A stretch of DNA of 64,000 nt from Sphingomonas hankookensis (lineage in GTDB: Bacteria > Pseudomonadota > Alphaproteobacteria > Sphingomonadales > Sphingomonadaceae): assembly GCF_028551275.1 (NCBI RefSeq), contig NZ_CP117025.1, positions 3,281,001 through 3,345,000 on the forward strand. The letters run 5' to 3'. The notes under the pieces are model-generated. The model was not told the DNA's origin. It did no database searches and saw only the letters and a list, made by a program, of their open reading frames with translations. Positions 1 through 9,918 of the stretch are shown piece after piece. Every line of letters begins with the position of its first letter. Position 1 is the first letter of the stretch. A program made the translations under genes and the position numbers.

Positions 1-177
1 TTTGCCGGCCACGCGCCGGTGTTCGTCGGCGACGACCTGACCGACGAACCGGGCATGGTGGTCGCCGCGCATCATGGCGGGGCGGGCATCTTGATCGGAC
101 CGATGCGCGATACCGCCGCCGCCTACCGGCTGGACGATGTCGCCGCCTTTCTCGACTGGCTGGAGAAGAATGCATGA
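1..177 (+). CDS. otsB: Trehalose-6-phosphate phosphatase, C-terminal end (partial)
   Basis: Only the last 58 codons lie in the window; the gene enters from the left edge. The visible part holds VFVGDDLTDE, which matches HAD motif IV of trehalose-phosphatases (the acidic residues that bind Mg), followed by a short helix-rich C-terminus. OtsB removes phosphate from trehalose 6-phosphate in the cytosol. Its stop overlaps the start of the GH15 gene by 4 bases (ATGA), and otsA follows, so the three genes look like one operon. The motif plus the otsA neighbour make the call good despite the truncation. Confidence 0.85.
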   Translation, partial: FAGHAPVFVGDDLTDEPGMVVAAHHGGAGILIGPMRDTAAAYRLDDVAAFLDWLEKNA

Positions 178-1970
178 CCGCGACGATGGACCTTTGGCCG
201 ATCGGGAATTGCCAGGTATCGGCGCTGGTCGACCGTAACGGACGGTTCGTCTGGGGCTGCCTGCCGCGAGTCGATGGCGATCCGGCCTTTTCCTCGCTGC
301 TCGACGACCGGCGGCGCGGGTCGGACGGCGCGTTCGGCTTCTGGGAGATCGATCTCGACGGCTGTGTCGAGACGCAGCAGACCTATATCCGCAACACGCC
401 GGTGCTGGTGACGCGCCATGTCGACGGCGACGGCAATGCGATCGAGGTCGTCGATTTCTGCCCGCGCTTCAAACGGCACGACCGCATGTATCGCCCGGTC
501 GCCTTCTGCCGGATCGTGCGCCCGATCGCGGGGTCGCCGCGCATCCGCGTGCGGCTGCGCCCGTCGGTCAACTGGGGCAGCGCGCAGGCGGAGCGGACGC
601 GCGGGTCGAACCATATCCGCTACCTGCTCGACAGCGAAGCGATCCGCCTGTCGACCAGCGCGCCGGTCGGCTGGATCGAGGACGAGCGGCTGTTCCGGGT
701 CGAGCGCACGCTGCATTTCTTCCTTGGGCCGGACGAGAGCTTTTCCGACGAGCTGCCGGCTTCGGTCGAGCGGATGCTGAAGAACACCATCGACGAATGG
801 CGCCACTGGGTCCGCGGCCTCGCCACCCCGGTCGAATGGCAGCAGGCGGTGATCCGCAGCGCCATCACGCTGAAGCTATGCCAGCACGAGGAAACCGGCG
901 CGATCGTCGCCGCGCTGACCACCTCGATCCCCGAACATGCGAATAGCGGGCGCAACTGGGACTATCGCTACTGCTGGATCCGCGACGCCTATTATACGGT
1001 GCAGGCGCTGAACCGGCTGGGCGCACTGGACGTGCTGGAGGGGTATCTCGAATATTTGCGCAACATCGTTGACAATGCCGCCGACGGGCAGATTCAGCCG
1101 CTCTATGGCGTGGGCGGTGAGGCGACATTGGTCGAACGCGAGGCGGAGGGGCTGGACGGCTATCGCGGCATGGGTCCGGTGCGCGTCGGCAACCAGGCCT
1201 ATGAGCAGATCCAGCACGACGCCTATGGCCAGATCATCCTGTCGAACGCACAAGGGTTCTTCGACCAGCGGCTGTTCCGCGTCGGCAAGCAGGCCGATTT
1301 CGAGGCGCTGGAGCCGATCGGCGAGCGGGCATGGGAAAGCTACGACAAGCCCGATGCGGGCCTGTGGGAACTGCGCACCAAGAGCCATGTCCACACCTAT
1401 AGCGCGGCGATGTGCTGGGCGGCGTGCGACCGCCTCGCCAATGTCGCCGGCACGCTGGGCCTGACCGAGCGCGAGATCTTCTGGCGCGACCGGGCGACGG
1501 CGATGCGCGCCAAGATCGAGCGCGAGGCATGGCGGCCCGAGACGAACCGCATGTCGGCGACCTTCGGCGGCGACGATCTCGACGCCAGCATCATCCAGCT
1601 GCTCGACCTGCGCTTCCTCGAACCGAGCGACCCCCGCTTCATCGGCACGCTGGAGGCGGTGGAAAAGGGTCTGCGGCGCGGCAGCCACATGCTGCGCTAT
1701 GCTGTCGAGGACGATTTCGGCCTGCCGCACACCGCGTTCAACGTCTGCACCTTCTGGCTGATCGAGGCGCTGCACGCGACCGGCCGCTATGACGATGCGC
1801 GCGAACTGCTGGAGGAGATGCTGTCGCGCTGCACCCCGGCGGGCCTGCTGTCCGAGGATATCGACCCCGAAACCGGGGAATTGTGGGGCAATTATCCCCA
1901 AACCTACTCGCTGGTCGGCATGATCAATTCCGCCGTCCTGCTGAGCAAGTCATGGAATGTCGTCAGATGA
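174..1970 (+). CDS. Glycoside hydrolase family 15 protein (glucoamylase/trehalase-like)
   Basis: 598 aa and cytosolic (no signal peptide). The N-terminal ~190 residues look like the beta-sandwich domain common in bacterial GH15 proteins. An (alpha/alpha)6 barrel follows, with the signature NWDYRYCWIRDAYYT near residue 261. A C-terminal segment, LLSEDIDPETGELWGNYPQT (from about residue 558), should carry the second catalytic Glu. GH15 enzymes release glucose from alpha-glucans or trehalose. Lying between otsB and otsA, with 4-base overlaps on both sides, it may be a trehalase that turns over the product of its neighbours. Glucoamylase activity cannot be excluded from sequence alone. The start is fixed by the overlap with the otsB stop. 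Confidence 0.85.
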   Translation: MTATMDLWPIGNCQVSALVDRNGRFVWGCLPRVDGDPAFSSLLDDRRRGSDGAFGFWEIDLDGCVETQQTYIRNTPVLVTRHVDGDGNAIEVVDFCPRFKRHDRMYRPVAFCRIVRPIAGSPRIRVRLRPSVNWGSAQAERTRGSNHIRYLLDSEAIRLSTSAPVGWIEDERLFRVERTLHFFLGPDESFSDELPASVERMLKNTIDEWRHWVRGLATPVEWQQAVIRSAITLKLCQHEETGAIVAALTTSIPEHANSGRNWDYRYCWIRDAYYTVQALNRLGALDVLEGYLEYLRNIVDNAADGQIQPLYGVGGEATLVEREAEGLDGYRGMGPVRVGNQAYEQIQHDAYGQIILSNAQGFFDQRLFRVGKQADFEALEPIGERAWESYDKPDAGLWELRTKSHVHTYSAAMCWAACDRLANVAGTLGLTEREIFWRDRATAMRAKIEREAWRPETNRMSATFGGDDLDASIIQLLDLRFLEPSDPRFIGTLEAVEKGLRRGSHMLRYAVEDDFGLPHTAFNVCTFWLIEALHATGRYDDARELLEEMLSRCTPAGLLSEDIDPETGELWGNYPQTYSLVGMINSAVLLSKSWNVVR

Positions 1971-3343
1971 GTCGCTTGATCGTCATCTCGAACCGGGTGC
2001 AGGCCCCGCAGCCGGGCACCGGCGGCGGTGCGCAGGGCGGCCTTGCCGTCGCGCTGAACGCCGCGCTGGCCGAGGAGGACGGTATCTGGTTCGGCTGGTC
2101 GGGCGATACCAGCGACAATCGCGAACTCCGCTTCCAGACCTATGGCGGCGTCACCAGCGCGGTGATGGATCTGTCCGAGCAGGACGTGGAGGAATATTAT
2201 GACGGCTATGCCAACCGGACGCTGTGGCCGCTGTTCCACTACCGGCTCGACCTGACAGAGTTCGAACGCGATTTCCAGGGCGGCTATGAACGGGTCAACC
2301 GCGTGTTCGGCGAACGCATCGGCCCGCATATCGAACCCGACGACCTGGTGTGGGTCCATGATTACCACATGATCCCGCTGGGCTGGGTGCTGCGGCAACA
2401 GGGGATCACCAACCGCATCGGCTTCTTCCTGCACATCCCGTGGCCGCCGCGCCGGCTGCTGACCGCGCTGCCCGACCATCGCCGGCTGGTCGAGGCGCTG
2501 TTCGCCTATGACGTGGTCGGGTTCCAGAACGAGGAATGGCTCGACAGCTTCTTCAACTATGTGAAGGAGGAGATGGACGGCACGGTCGACGGCAACAACG
2601 TCACCGTCGGCGGGCGCACCATCTGCGCGATCAGCTGCCCGATCGGGATCGAGGCGAAGGACTTCATCGCCGGCGCCGCTGGGCCGGTGGCGCGCGCGGC
2701 GCAGCTCAACCAGCTCGAAAGCGCGGTCGGGCGCAGCCTGATCGTCGGCGTCGACCGGCTGGACTATTCGAAGGGGCTGCCCGAACGCTTCGCCGGCTAC
2801 GAACGCTTCCTGCAGAACCATCCCGACCGGCGGGCGTTGGTCTATCTGCTGCAGATCGCCCCGCCGTCGCGCACCGCGGTGCAGACCTATCGCGACATCC
2901 GCAACAACCTCGAACAGATGTCGGGGCGGATCAACGGGGCCTATGCCGATACCGACTGGGTGCCGATCCGCTATGTGAACAAGGGCTATCCGCGCGAGGT
3001 GCTGGCCGGCATCTACCGCGCGGCGCGGATCGGGCTGGTAACCCCTTTACGCGACGGCATGAACCTGGTTGCGAAGGAATATGTCGCGGCGCAAGATCCG
3101 CGCGATCCGGGCGTGCTGATCCTGTCGCGCTTTGCAGGTGCCGCGCAGCAGCTGTCGGTCGGGGCGCTGATGATCAATCCCTATAGCGCCGAGGACATCG
3201 CCGACGGCATCGACAAGGCGCTCCGCATGCCGCGCGCCGAGAGGATCGACCGGTGGCAGGCGATGATCGAAAATGTGGTGGAAGAGGACGTCATCTGGTG
3301 GCGCAAGCGGTTCATCGACGCGCTGTCGGCGGAGACGCAATAG
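1967..3343 (+). CDS. otsA: Alpha,alpha-trehalose-phosphate synthase (UDP-forming)
   Basis: 458 aa, GT20 family. OtsA joins UDP-glucose and glucose 6-phosphate to give trehalose 6-phosphate, which OtsB then dephosphorylates. Visible family motifs are SNRV near the N-terminus, the glycine-rich GGGAQGGLAVAL loop, GFFLHIPWP, GVDRLDYSKGLPERF and the donor-binding PLRDGMNLVAKEYVAAQ. I chose the ATG at 1967 because it overlaps the GH15 stop (ATGA) and gives the usual MSRLIVISNR start; an upstream in-frame ATG at 1883 would lie deep inside the GH15 gene. Length is normal for the family. A repeat cluster follows it. Confidence 0.95.
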   Translation: MSRLIVISNRVQAPQPGTGGGAQGGLAVALNAALAEEDGIWFGWSGDTSDNRELRFQTYGGVTSAVMDLSEQDVEEYYDGYANRTLWPLFHYRLDLTEFERDFQGGYERVNRVFGERIGPHIEPDDLVWVHDYHMIPLGWVLRQQGITNRIGFFLHIPWPPRRLLTALPDHRRLVEALFAYDVVGFQNEEWLDSFFNYVKEEMDGTVDGNNVTVGGRTICAISCPIGIEAKDFIAGAAGPVARAAQLNQLESAVGRSLIVGVDRLDYSKGLPERFAGYERFLQNHPDRRALVYLLQIAPPSRTAVQTYRDIRNNLEQMSGRINGAYADTDWVPIRYVNKGYPREVLAGIYRAARIGLVTPLRDGMNLVAKEYVAAQDPRDPGVLILSRFAGAAQQLSVGALMINPYSAEDIADGIDKALRMPRAERIDRWQAMIENVVEEDVIWWRKRFIDALSAETQ

Positions 3344-3353
3344 CCGACCTGCG

Positions 3354-3702
3354 CGTCACCCCGGGTTTGACCCGGGGTAACGCTTCCTTGCGGCGGTAGA
3401 AGAAGAAGCGGGACCCCGGATCAAGTCCGGGGTGACGTGGGCGGGAAGGAAGTGTCCCGCCCCCGGCCCCCGGCCCCCGTCATCCCGGCGCAGGCCGGGA
3501 TCCAAGGTTCCGCATGCGCCGAAGTCTTGGGGGTATGCGGTACGGTGGATCCCGGCCTTCGCCGGGATGACGAAGGGGAGAGGTAACGGCTCCGTGCCAC
3601 TCCCTCGTCGTTCCCGCGCAGGCGGGAACCCATAGACGCTGACGGTTCGGATAGAGGCGCGAGCGTTGCGGCTATGGATTCCCGCCTTCGCGGGAATGAC
3701 GA
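3354..3702. repeat. Cluster of six REP-like palindromes
   Basis: The 392-base gap between otsA and the convergent fumarase gene holds no credible gene. It is filled by short palindromes: CGTCACCCCGGG-type at 3354-3382, its partner at 3411-3437, CGTCATCCCGGCGCAGGCCG-type at 3479-3502 and 3547-3572, and CGTTCCCGCGCAGGCGGG-type at 3609-3635 and 3671-3702. They occur as inverted pairs that can fold into hairpins, and the same three families recur elsewhere in the window. Small ORFs over them are by-products. They may also stop transcription from both sides. Confidence 0.85.
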
Positions 3703-3735
3703 CGGGGGCGTTACCGGCACACCTCGAACGAGTGG

Positions 3736-5256
3736 TCACGCCCCCTCGAGCAACCGCTCCTTCGCAATCTTCTCCCGCCACACCAGCGGGGCGAGGTGGT
3801 GGACATTCTGCCCTTCGCTATCCACCGCGACGGTGACCGGGAAGTCCTGCACCTCGAACTCGTAGATCGCTTCCATGCCGAGGTCCTCGAAGCCCACGAC
3901 CTTCGACCCCTTGATCGCCCGAGCGACGAGGTACGCCGCCCCGCCGACCGCCATCAAATAGGCCGACTTGGCCTCCGCAATCACCTTGGTCGCGTCGGCA
4001 CCGCGCTCCGCCTTGCCGACCATCGCCAGCAGCCCCTGGTCGAGCATCATGCGGGTGAACTTGTCCATGCGGGTGGCGGTGGTGGGGCCGGCCGGGCCGA
4101 CCACTTCCTCGCCCACCGGATCGACCGGACCGACATAATAGATCACCCGGCCCCGGAAATCGACCGGCAGCTCCTCGCCCTTGGCGAGCATGTCGGCGAT
4201 CCGCTTGTGCGCGGCGTCGCGGCCGGTCAGCATCTTGCCGTTGAGCAGCAGCCGGTCGCCATGCTTCCACGTCGCGACGACTTCGGGCGTCAGCGTGTCG
4301 AGATCGACGCGGATCGCCGCCTTATCCGGCGTCCAGTTGACGTCGGGCCAGTCGGCCAGATTTGGCTGTTCGAGATAGGCGGGGCCGCTGCCATCCAGCG
4401 TGAAATGCGCGTGGCGGGTCGCGGCGCAGTTGGGGATCATCGCGACCGGCTTGGACGCGGCGTGCGTCGGCCAGTCGAGAATCTTGACGTCCAATACGGT
4501 CGACAGGCCACCCAGCCCCTGCGCACCGATGCCGAGCGCATTGACCTTGTCCATCAGCTCGATGCGCAGCGCCTCGACATCGCTCTGGGGCCCGCGTGCC
4601 TTCAGCTGGCCCATGTCGATCGGTGCCATCAGCGATTCCTTGGCGAGCAGCATCGCCTTTTCGGCGGTGCCGCCGATGCCGATGCCGATCATGCCCGGCG
4701 GGCACCAGCCGGCGCCCATCTGCGGGATCATCTCCAGCACCCAGTCGACGATCGAATCGCTGGGGTTCATCATCTTGAACTTGGACTTGTTCTCCGACCC
4801 GCCGCCCTTGGCCGCGACATCCACATAGACCTTGTCGCCCGGCACCATTTCGACGTGCAGCACCGACGGCGTATTGTCCTTGGTATTGCGCCGGGTGAAC
4901 GCCGGATCGGCGAGGATCGAGGCGCGCAGCTTGTTCTCCGGGTGCAGGTACGCGCGGCGCACGCCTTCGTCGACGACCTCCTGCAACGACCGGTCGCTGT
5001 CGAGCCGGCAATTCTGCCCCCACTTCACGAACACGGTGACGATGCCGGTATCCTGGCAGATCGGGCGATGCCCCTCCGCACACATCCGGCTGTTGGTCAG
5101 GATCTGCGCGATCGCGTCCTTGGCGGCCGGCGACGTCTCGGCGGCATAGGCCTCGCCCAGCGCGCGGATGTAATCCATCGGGTGATAATAGCTGATGAAC
5201 TGGAGCGCGTCGGCGACGCTGTCGATCAGGTCGGTTTCGGTGATGGTGACGGTCAT
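3736..5256 (-). CDS. fumA: Fumarate hydratase class I (iron-sulfur fumarase)
   Basis: 506 aa, a normal length for single-chain class I fumarases. It interconverts fumarate and malate in the TCA cycle using an oxygen-sensitive [4Fe-4S] cluster. Candidate cluster cysteines lie in RPICQDTG, GAGWCPPGMIGIGIGG and IPNCAATRHAHF, followed by the C-terminal domain with VGPVDPVGEEVVGPAGPTT. I chose the inner ATG (MTVTITETDL) as start; an ATG four codons upstream (5268) is possible, and neither has a strong ribosome site. The gene is monocistronic and divergent from the GGDEF gene. A very long open frame on the opposite strand here is an artefact of GC-rich codon use. Confidence 0.95.
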   Translation of the reverse strand: MTVTITETDLIDSVADALQFISYYHPMDYIRALGEAYAAETSPAAKDAIAQILTNSRMCAEGHRPICQDTGIVTVFVKWGQNCRLDSDRSLQEVVDEGVRRAYLHPENKLRASILADPAFTRRNTKDNTPSVLHVEMVPGDKVYVDVAAKGGGSENKSKFKMMNPSDSIVDWVLEMIPQMGAGWCPPGMIGIGIGGTAEKAMLLAKESLMAPIDMGQLKARGPQSDVEALRIELMDKVNALGIGAQGLGGLSTVLDVKILDWPTHAASKPVAMIPNCAATRHAHFTLDGSGPAYLEQPNLADWPDVNWTPDKAAIRVDLDTLTPEVVATWKHGDRLLLNGKMLTGRDAAHKRIADMLAKGEELPVDFRGRVIYYVGPVDPVGEEVVGPAGPTTATRMDKFTRMMLDQGLLAMVGKAERGADATKVIAEAKSAYLMAVGGAAYLVARAIKGSKVVGFEDLGMEAIYEFEVQDFPVTVAVDSEGQNVHHLAPLVWREKIAKERLLEGA

Positions 5257-5376
5257 CGCGTGGTCCATGTCTGTCGAAAAATCTTTCCCGCCCTACAGGG
5301 GGACGACACTGGCTTGCAAAGAATTCGTTCACTTGTCGCACGCTATCCTCCCTTCGTATCACCCGGGGGAAGCGCA

Positions 5377-7443
5377 TTGGCGAGCGGCGGTTTGAAGGCG
5401 GCACTGCGATCGTTGGTCCAGGGGACCGACGACAACGCACGCTCGCCCGGCGACCCCAGCCGGCGCCTGATCAGCGAAGCCGAGCATCACAGCCCCAACT
5501 GGTTCTGGCAGACCGACCGCAATGGGCGGATCTCCTATCTGAGCGACAAGATCGTCTCGGTACTGGCCGCCGCCGGGATCGATGCGATCGGCGCATCGTT
5601 GGTCGACGTGCTGCGCATCGCCGGCAGCGATTCGACCGCCGGCGACAACGAACGCACCATCGCCTTTCACCTGTCGGCCCGCACCGCCTTTACCGACTAT
5701 GCCGTCACCCCCGCCTCAGCCACGCATACCGACCGCAGCTGGACCGTATCGGGCAGCCCGTTCACCGACCCCTATGGTCGGTTCGAAGGGTTCGTCGGCA
5801 CCGGCACCGACATGGCCGCCGTGCGCCAATCGGATGCGGCGATCACCCGCCTCGCGCTGTTCGACAGCCTGACCGGCCTTGCCAACCGGCAACGGATGCG
5901 GATGTCGCTGGAACAGACCCTGGCCCAGCCGGGCTATGACGGCACCGCGCTGTTCCTCCTCGATCTCGACCGATTCAAGGCGGTCAACGACACGATGGGC
6001 CATCCGGTCGGCGACGCGCTGCTGAAGCAGGTGGCGCAGCGGCTGGAGCGGACGGTCGGCGATGCCGGGCTGGTCGGGCGGCTGGGCGGAGACGAGTTCC
6101 AGGTGATCCTGCCGCGCATCGCCAGCCGGTCGGACATGGTGACGCTGGCGCAGGCGATCATCACCGCGCTGTCGCAGCCCTATTTCCTGAACGGCGCCGC
6201 GGTATCGATCGGTTGTTCGATCGGCATCGCCGTATCGCCCGATCACGGCGCGACCCCCGACGCGCTGGTCGCCAATGCCGACCTCGCCCTCTATGCCGCC
6301 AAGGATGCCGGGCGCGGCGTCGCCCGCTTCTTCCACGACACCCTGCTGGATGGCGCGCGGTCGCGGCGACAGATGGAATCCGACCTGCGCGTCGCGCTGT
6401 CGCTCGACCAGATGCGCATCGTCTACCAGCCGGTCGTGGCGCTCGACGACAGCCGCATCACCGCGTTCGAAGCACTGCTGCGCTGGGAGCATCCGACGCG
6501 CGGGTCGCTCGAACCCGCCGAGTTCGTCGGCGTGGCGGAGGAGTGCCAGCTGATCGAATCGATCGGCGAATGGGTGTTGCGCACCGCCTGTCACGATGCC
6601 GCCGCCTGGCCCGGCGAGTCGCGGCTGGCGGTGCCGTTGTCGGGGGCGCAGTTCGCCAACCCCGCCCTGCCCGCGATCATCGCCAATGCCGTCGCGCGGT
6701 CGGGCCTGTCGCCCGAACGGCTGGAACTCGACCTCGACGAAGCCAGCGTGCTGCGCGACATGCGCGCCGCGGTCGGCAGCTTCGCCGCGCTGCACGGGAT
6801 CGGCGTCCGCCTCGCGCTCGACGATTTCGGCGCGGGACCGGCGTCGATGTCCTGCCTGCGCCGGTTGCCGTTCGACCGGATCAAGCTCGACCGATCCTTC
6901 GTGCGCGGCGTGAGCGATCCCGAAGGCCGCAACGCCGCCGTCGTCCGCGCGATCACGACTCTGGGCGAGGCGCTGGGCATCGATGTCACCGCCAAGGGCG
7001 TGGAATATCAGGACGAACTGAACGCGCTGCGCGATCTGGGCTGCTCCGACGTGCAGGGTCTGCTCTATGGCCCGCCGGTCGACAATGCGGCGGCGGCATC
7101 GCGGCTACTGGCGGAGGGCGGCGCGATGACCCCGCGCGGTCCCAAGGCGCCGCGCGCGCCGCGCACCCGCATGCTGCGCTCGACCACGATCGAGCTGAAC
7201 GGCACGCGCCGCTCCGCCCGCATCCGCGACCTGTCGAGCGACGGCGCGCTGATCGATCTCATCGATTTCGACGAAGCCGCGATCGGCACGACGCTCCGGA
7301 TCGATACCGGCGGCGGGCAATGGGTGGCGGCGACGCTGCGCTGGGCAGAGGACGGCCGCGCCGGGCTGCACTTCGACCACCCGATCACCGTCGAACGCCG
7401 CGTGACCATCCGCCGCAGCAGCGTGCGCGAACCCGGGGCGTAA
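5377..7443 (+). CDS. PAS-GGDEF-EAL-PilZ cyclic-di-GMP signalling protein, EAL degenerate
   Basis: 688 aa, no membrane segment. The start is TTG at 5377, with a GGGGGA ribosome site about 6 bases upstream; the frame stays open far upstream but only over the antisense of the fumarase gene. Domains in order: PAS-like (about 25-145, with PNWFWQTDRNGRISYLSD), GGDEF (about 158-320, intact RLGGDEF near 234-240, no RxxD inhibitory site before it), EAL (about 340-585) and a C-terminal PilZ-like domain with DLSSDG (about 590-685). The EAL motif itself (FEALLRWEHP) and LDDFG are present. However, the usual Asn of the NLS segment is Pro, the ELE Glu is Asp (LELDLDE), and AEGVE reads AKGVE. Prediction: active diguanylate cyclase, inactive phosphodiesterase, c-di-GMP sensed by PilZ. 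Confidence 0.85.
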   Translation: MASGGLKAALRSLVQGTDDNARSPGDPSRRLISEAEHHSPNWFWQTDRNGRISYLSDKIVSVLAAAGIDAIGASLVDVLRIAGSDSTAGDNERTIAFHLSARTAFTDYAVTPASATHTDRSWTVSGSPFTDPYGRFEGFVGTGTDMAAVRQSDAAITRLALFDSLTGLANRQRMRMSLEQTLAQPGYDGTALFLLDLDRFKAVNDTMGHPVGDALLKQVAQRLERTVGDAGLVGRLGGDEFQVILPRIASRSDMVTLAQAIITALSQPYFLNGAAVSIGCSIGIAVSPDHGATPDALVANADLALYAAKDAGRGVARFFHDTLLDGARSRRQMESDLRVALSLDQMRIVYQPVVALDDSRITAFEALLRWEHPTRGSLEPAEFVGVAEECQLIESIGEWVLRTACHDAAAWPGESRLAVPLSGAQFANPALPAIIANAVARSGLSPERLELDLDEASVLRDMRAAVGSFAALHGIGVRLALDDFGAGPASMSCLRRLPFDRIKLDRSFVRGVSDPEGRNAAVVRAITTLGEALGIDVTAKGVEYQDELNALRDLGCSDVQGLLYGPPVDNAAAASRLLAEGGAMTPRGPKAPRAPRTRMLRSTTIELNGTRRSARIRDLSSDGALIDLIDFDEAAIGTTLRIDTGGGQWVAATLRWAEDGRAGLHFDHPITVERRVTIRRSSVREPGA

Positions 7444-9765
<2,322 letters not shown>

Positions 9766-9918
9766 CGTTTTTGCAACGCACACAAAGAGACTGAGTTCCC
9801 CGCTTTCGGTTGTCGCAAAATAGAAATATGGCGCGTCCATTGGCGCCGGGACGGTGAATGCCACCGCCTGAACCAGCGTACCGAGTCGCGCCACGACCTT
9901 GCGATTCAAAGGGGACTT

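Noticed and set aside
3354..3702. CRISPR array
   Set aside because: The repeats are inverted palindrome pairs of different families without evenly sized unique spacers, and no cas genes are present.
3356..3781. ORFs in the gap after otsA, with PAKAGIH-type segments
   Set aside because: They are translations of REP palindromes and have no start signals.
3796..5376. Long open frame upstream of the GGDEF gene, making a 1215-codon ORF
   Set aside because: This part is antisense to the fumarase gene, is Arg/His/Asp-rich like all antisense frames here, and has no ribosome site. The real start is the TTG at 5377.
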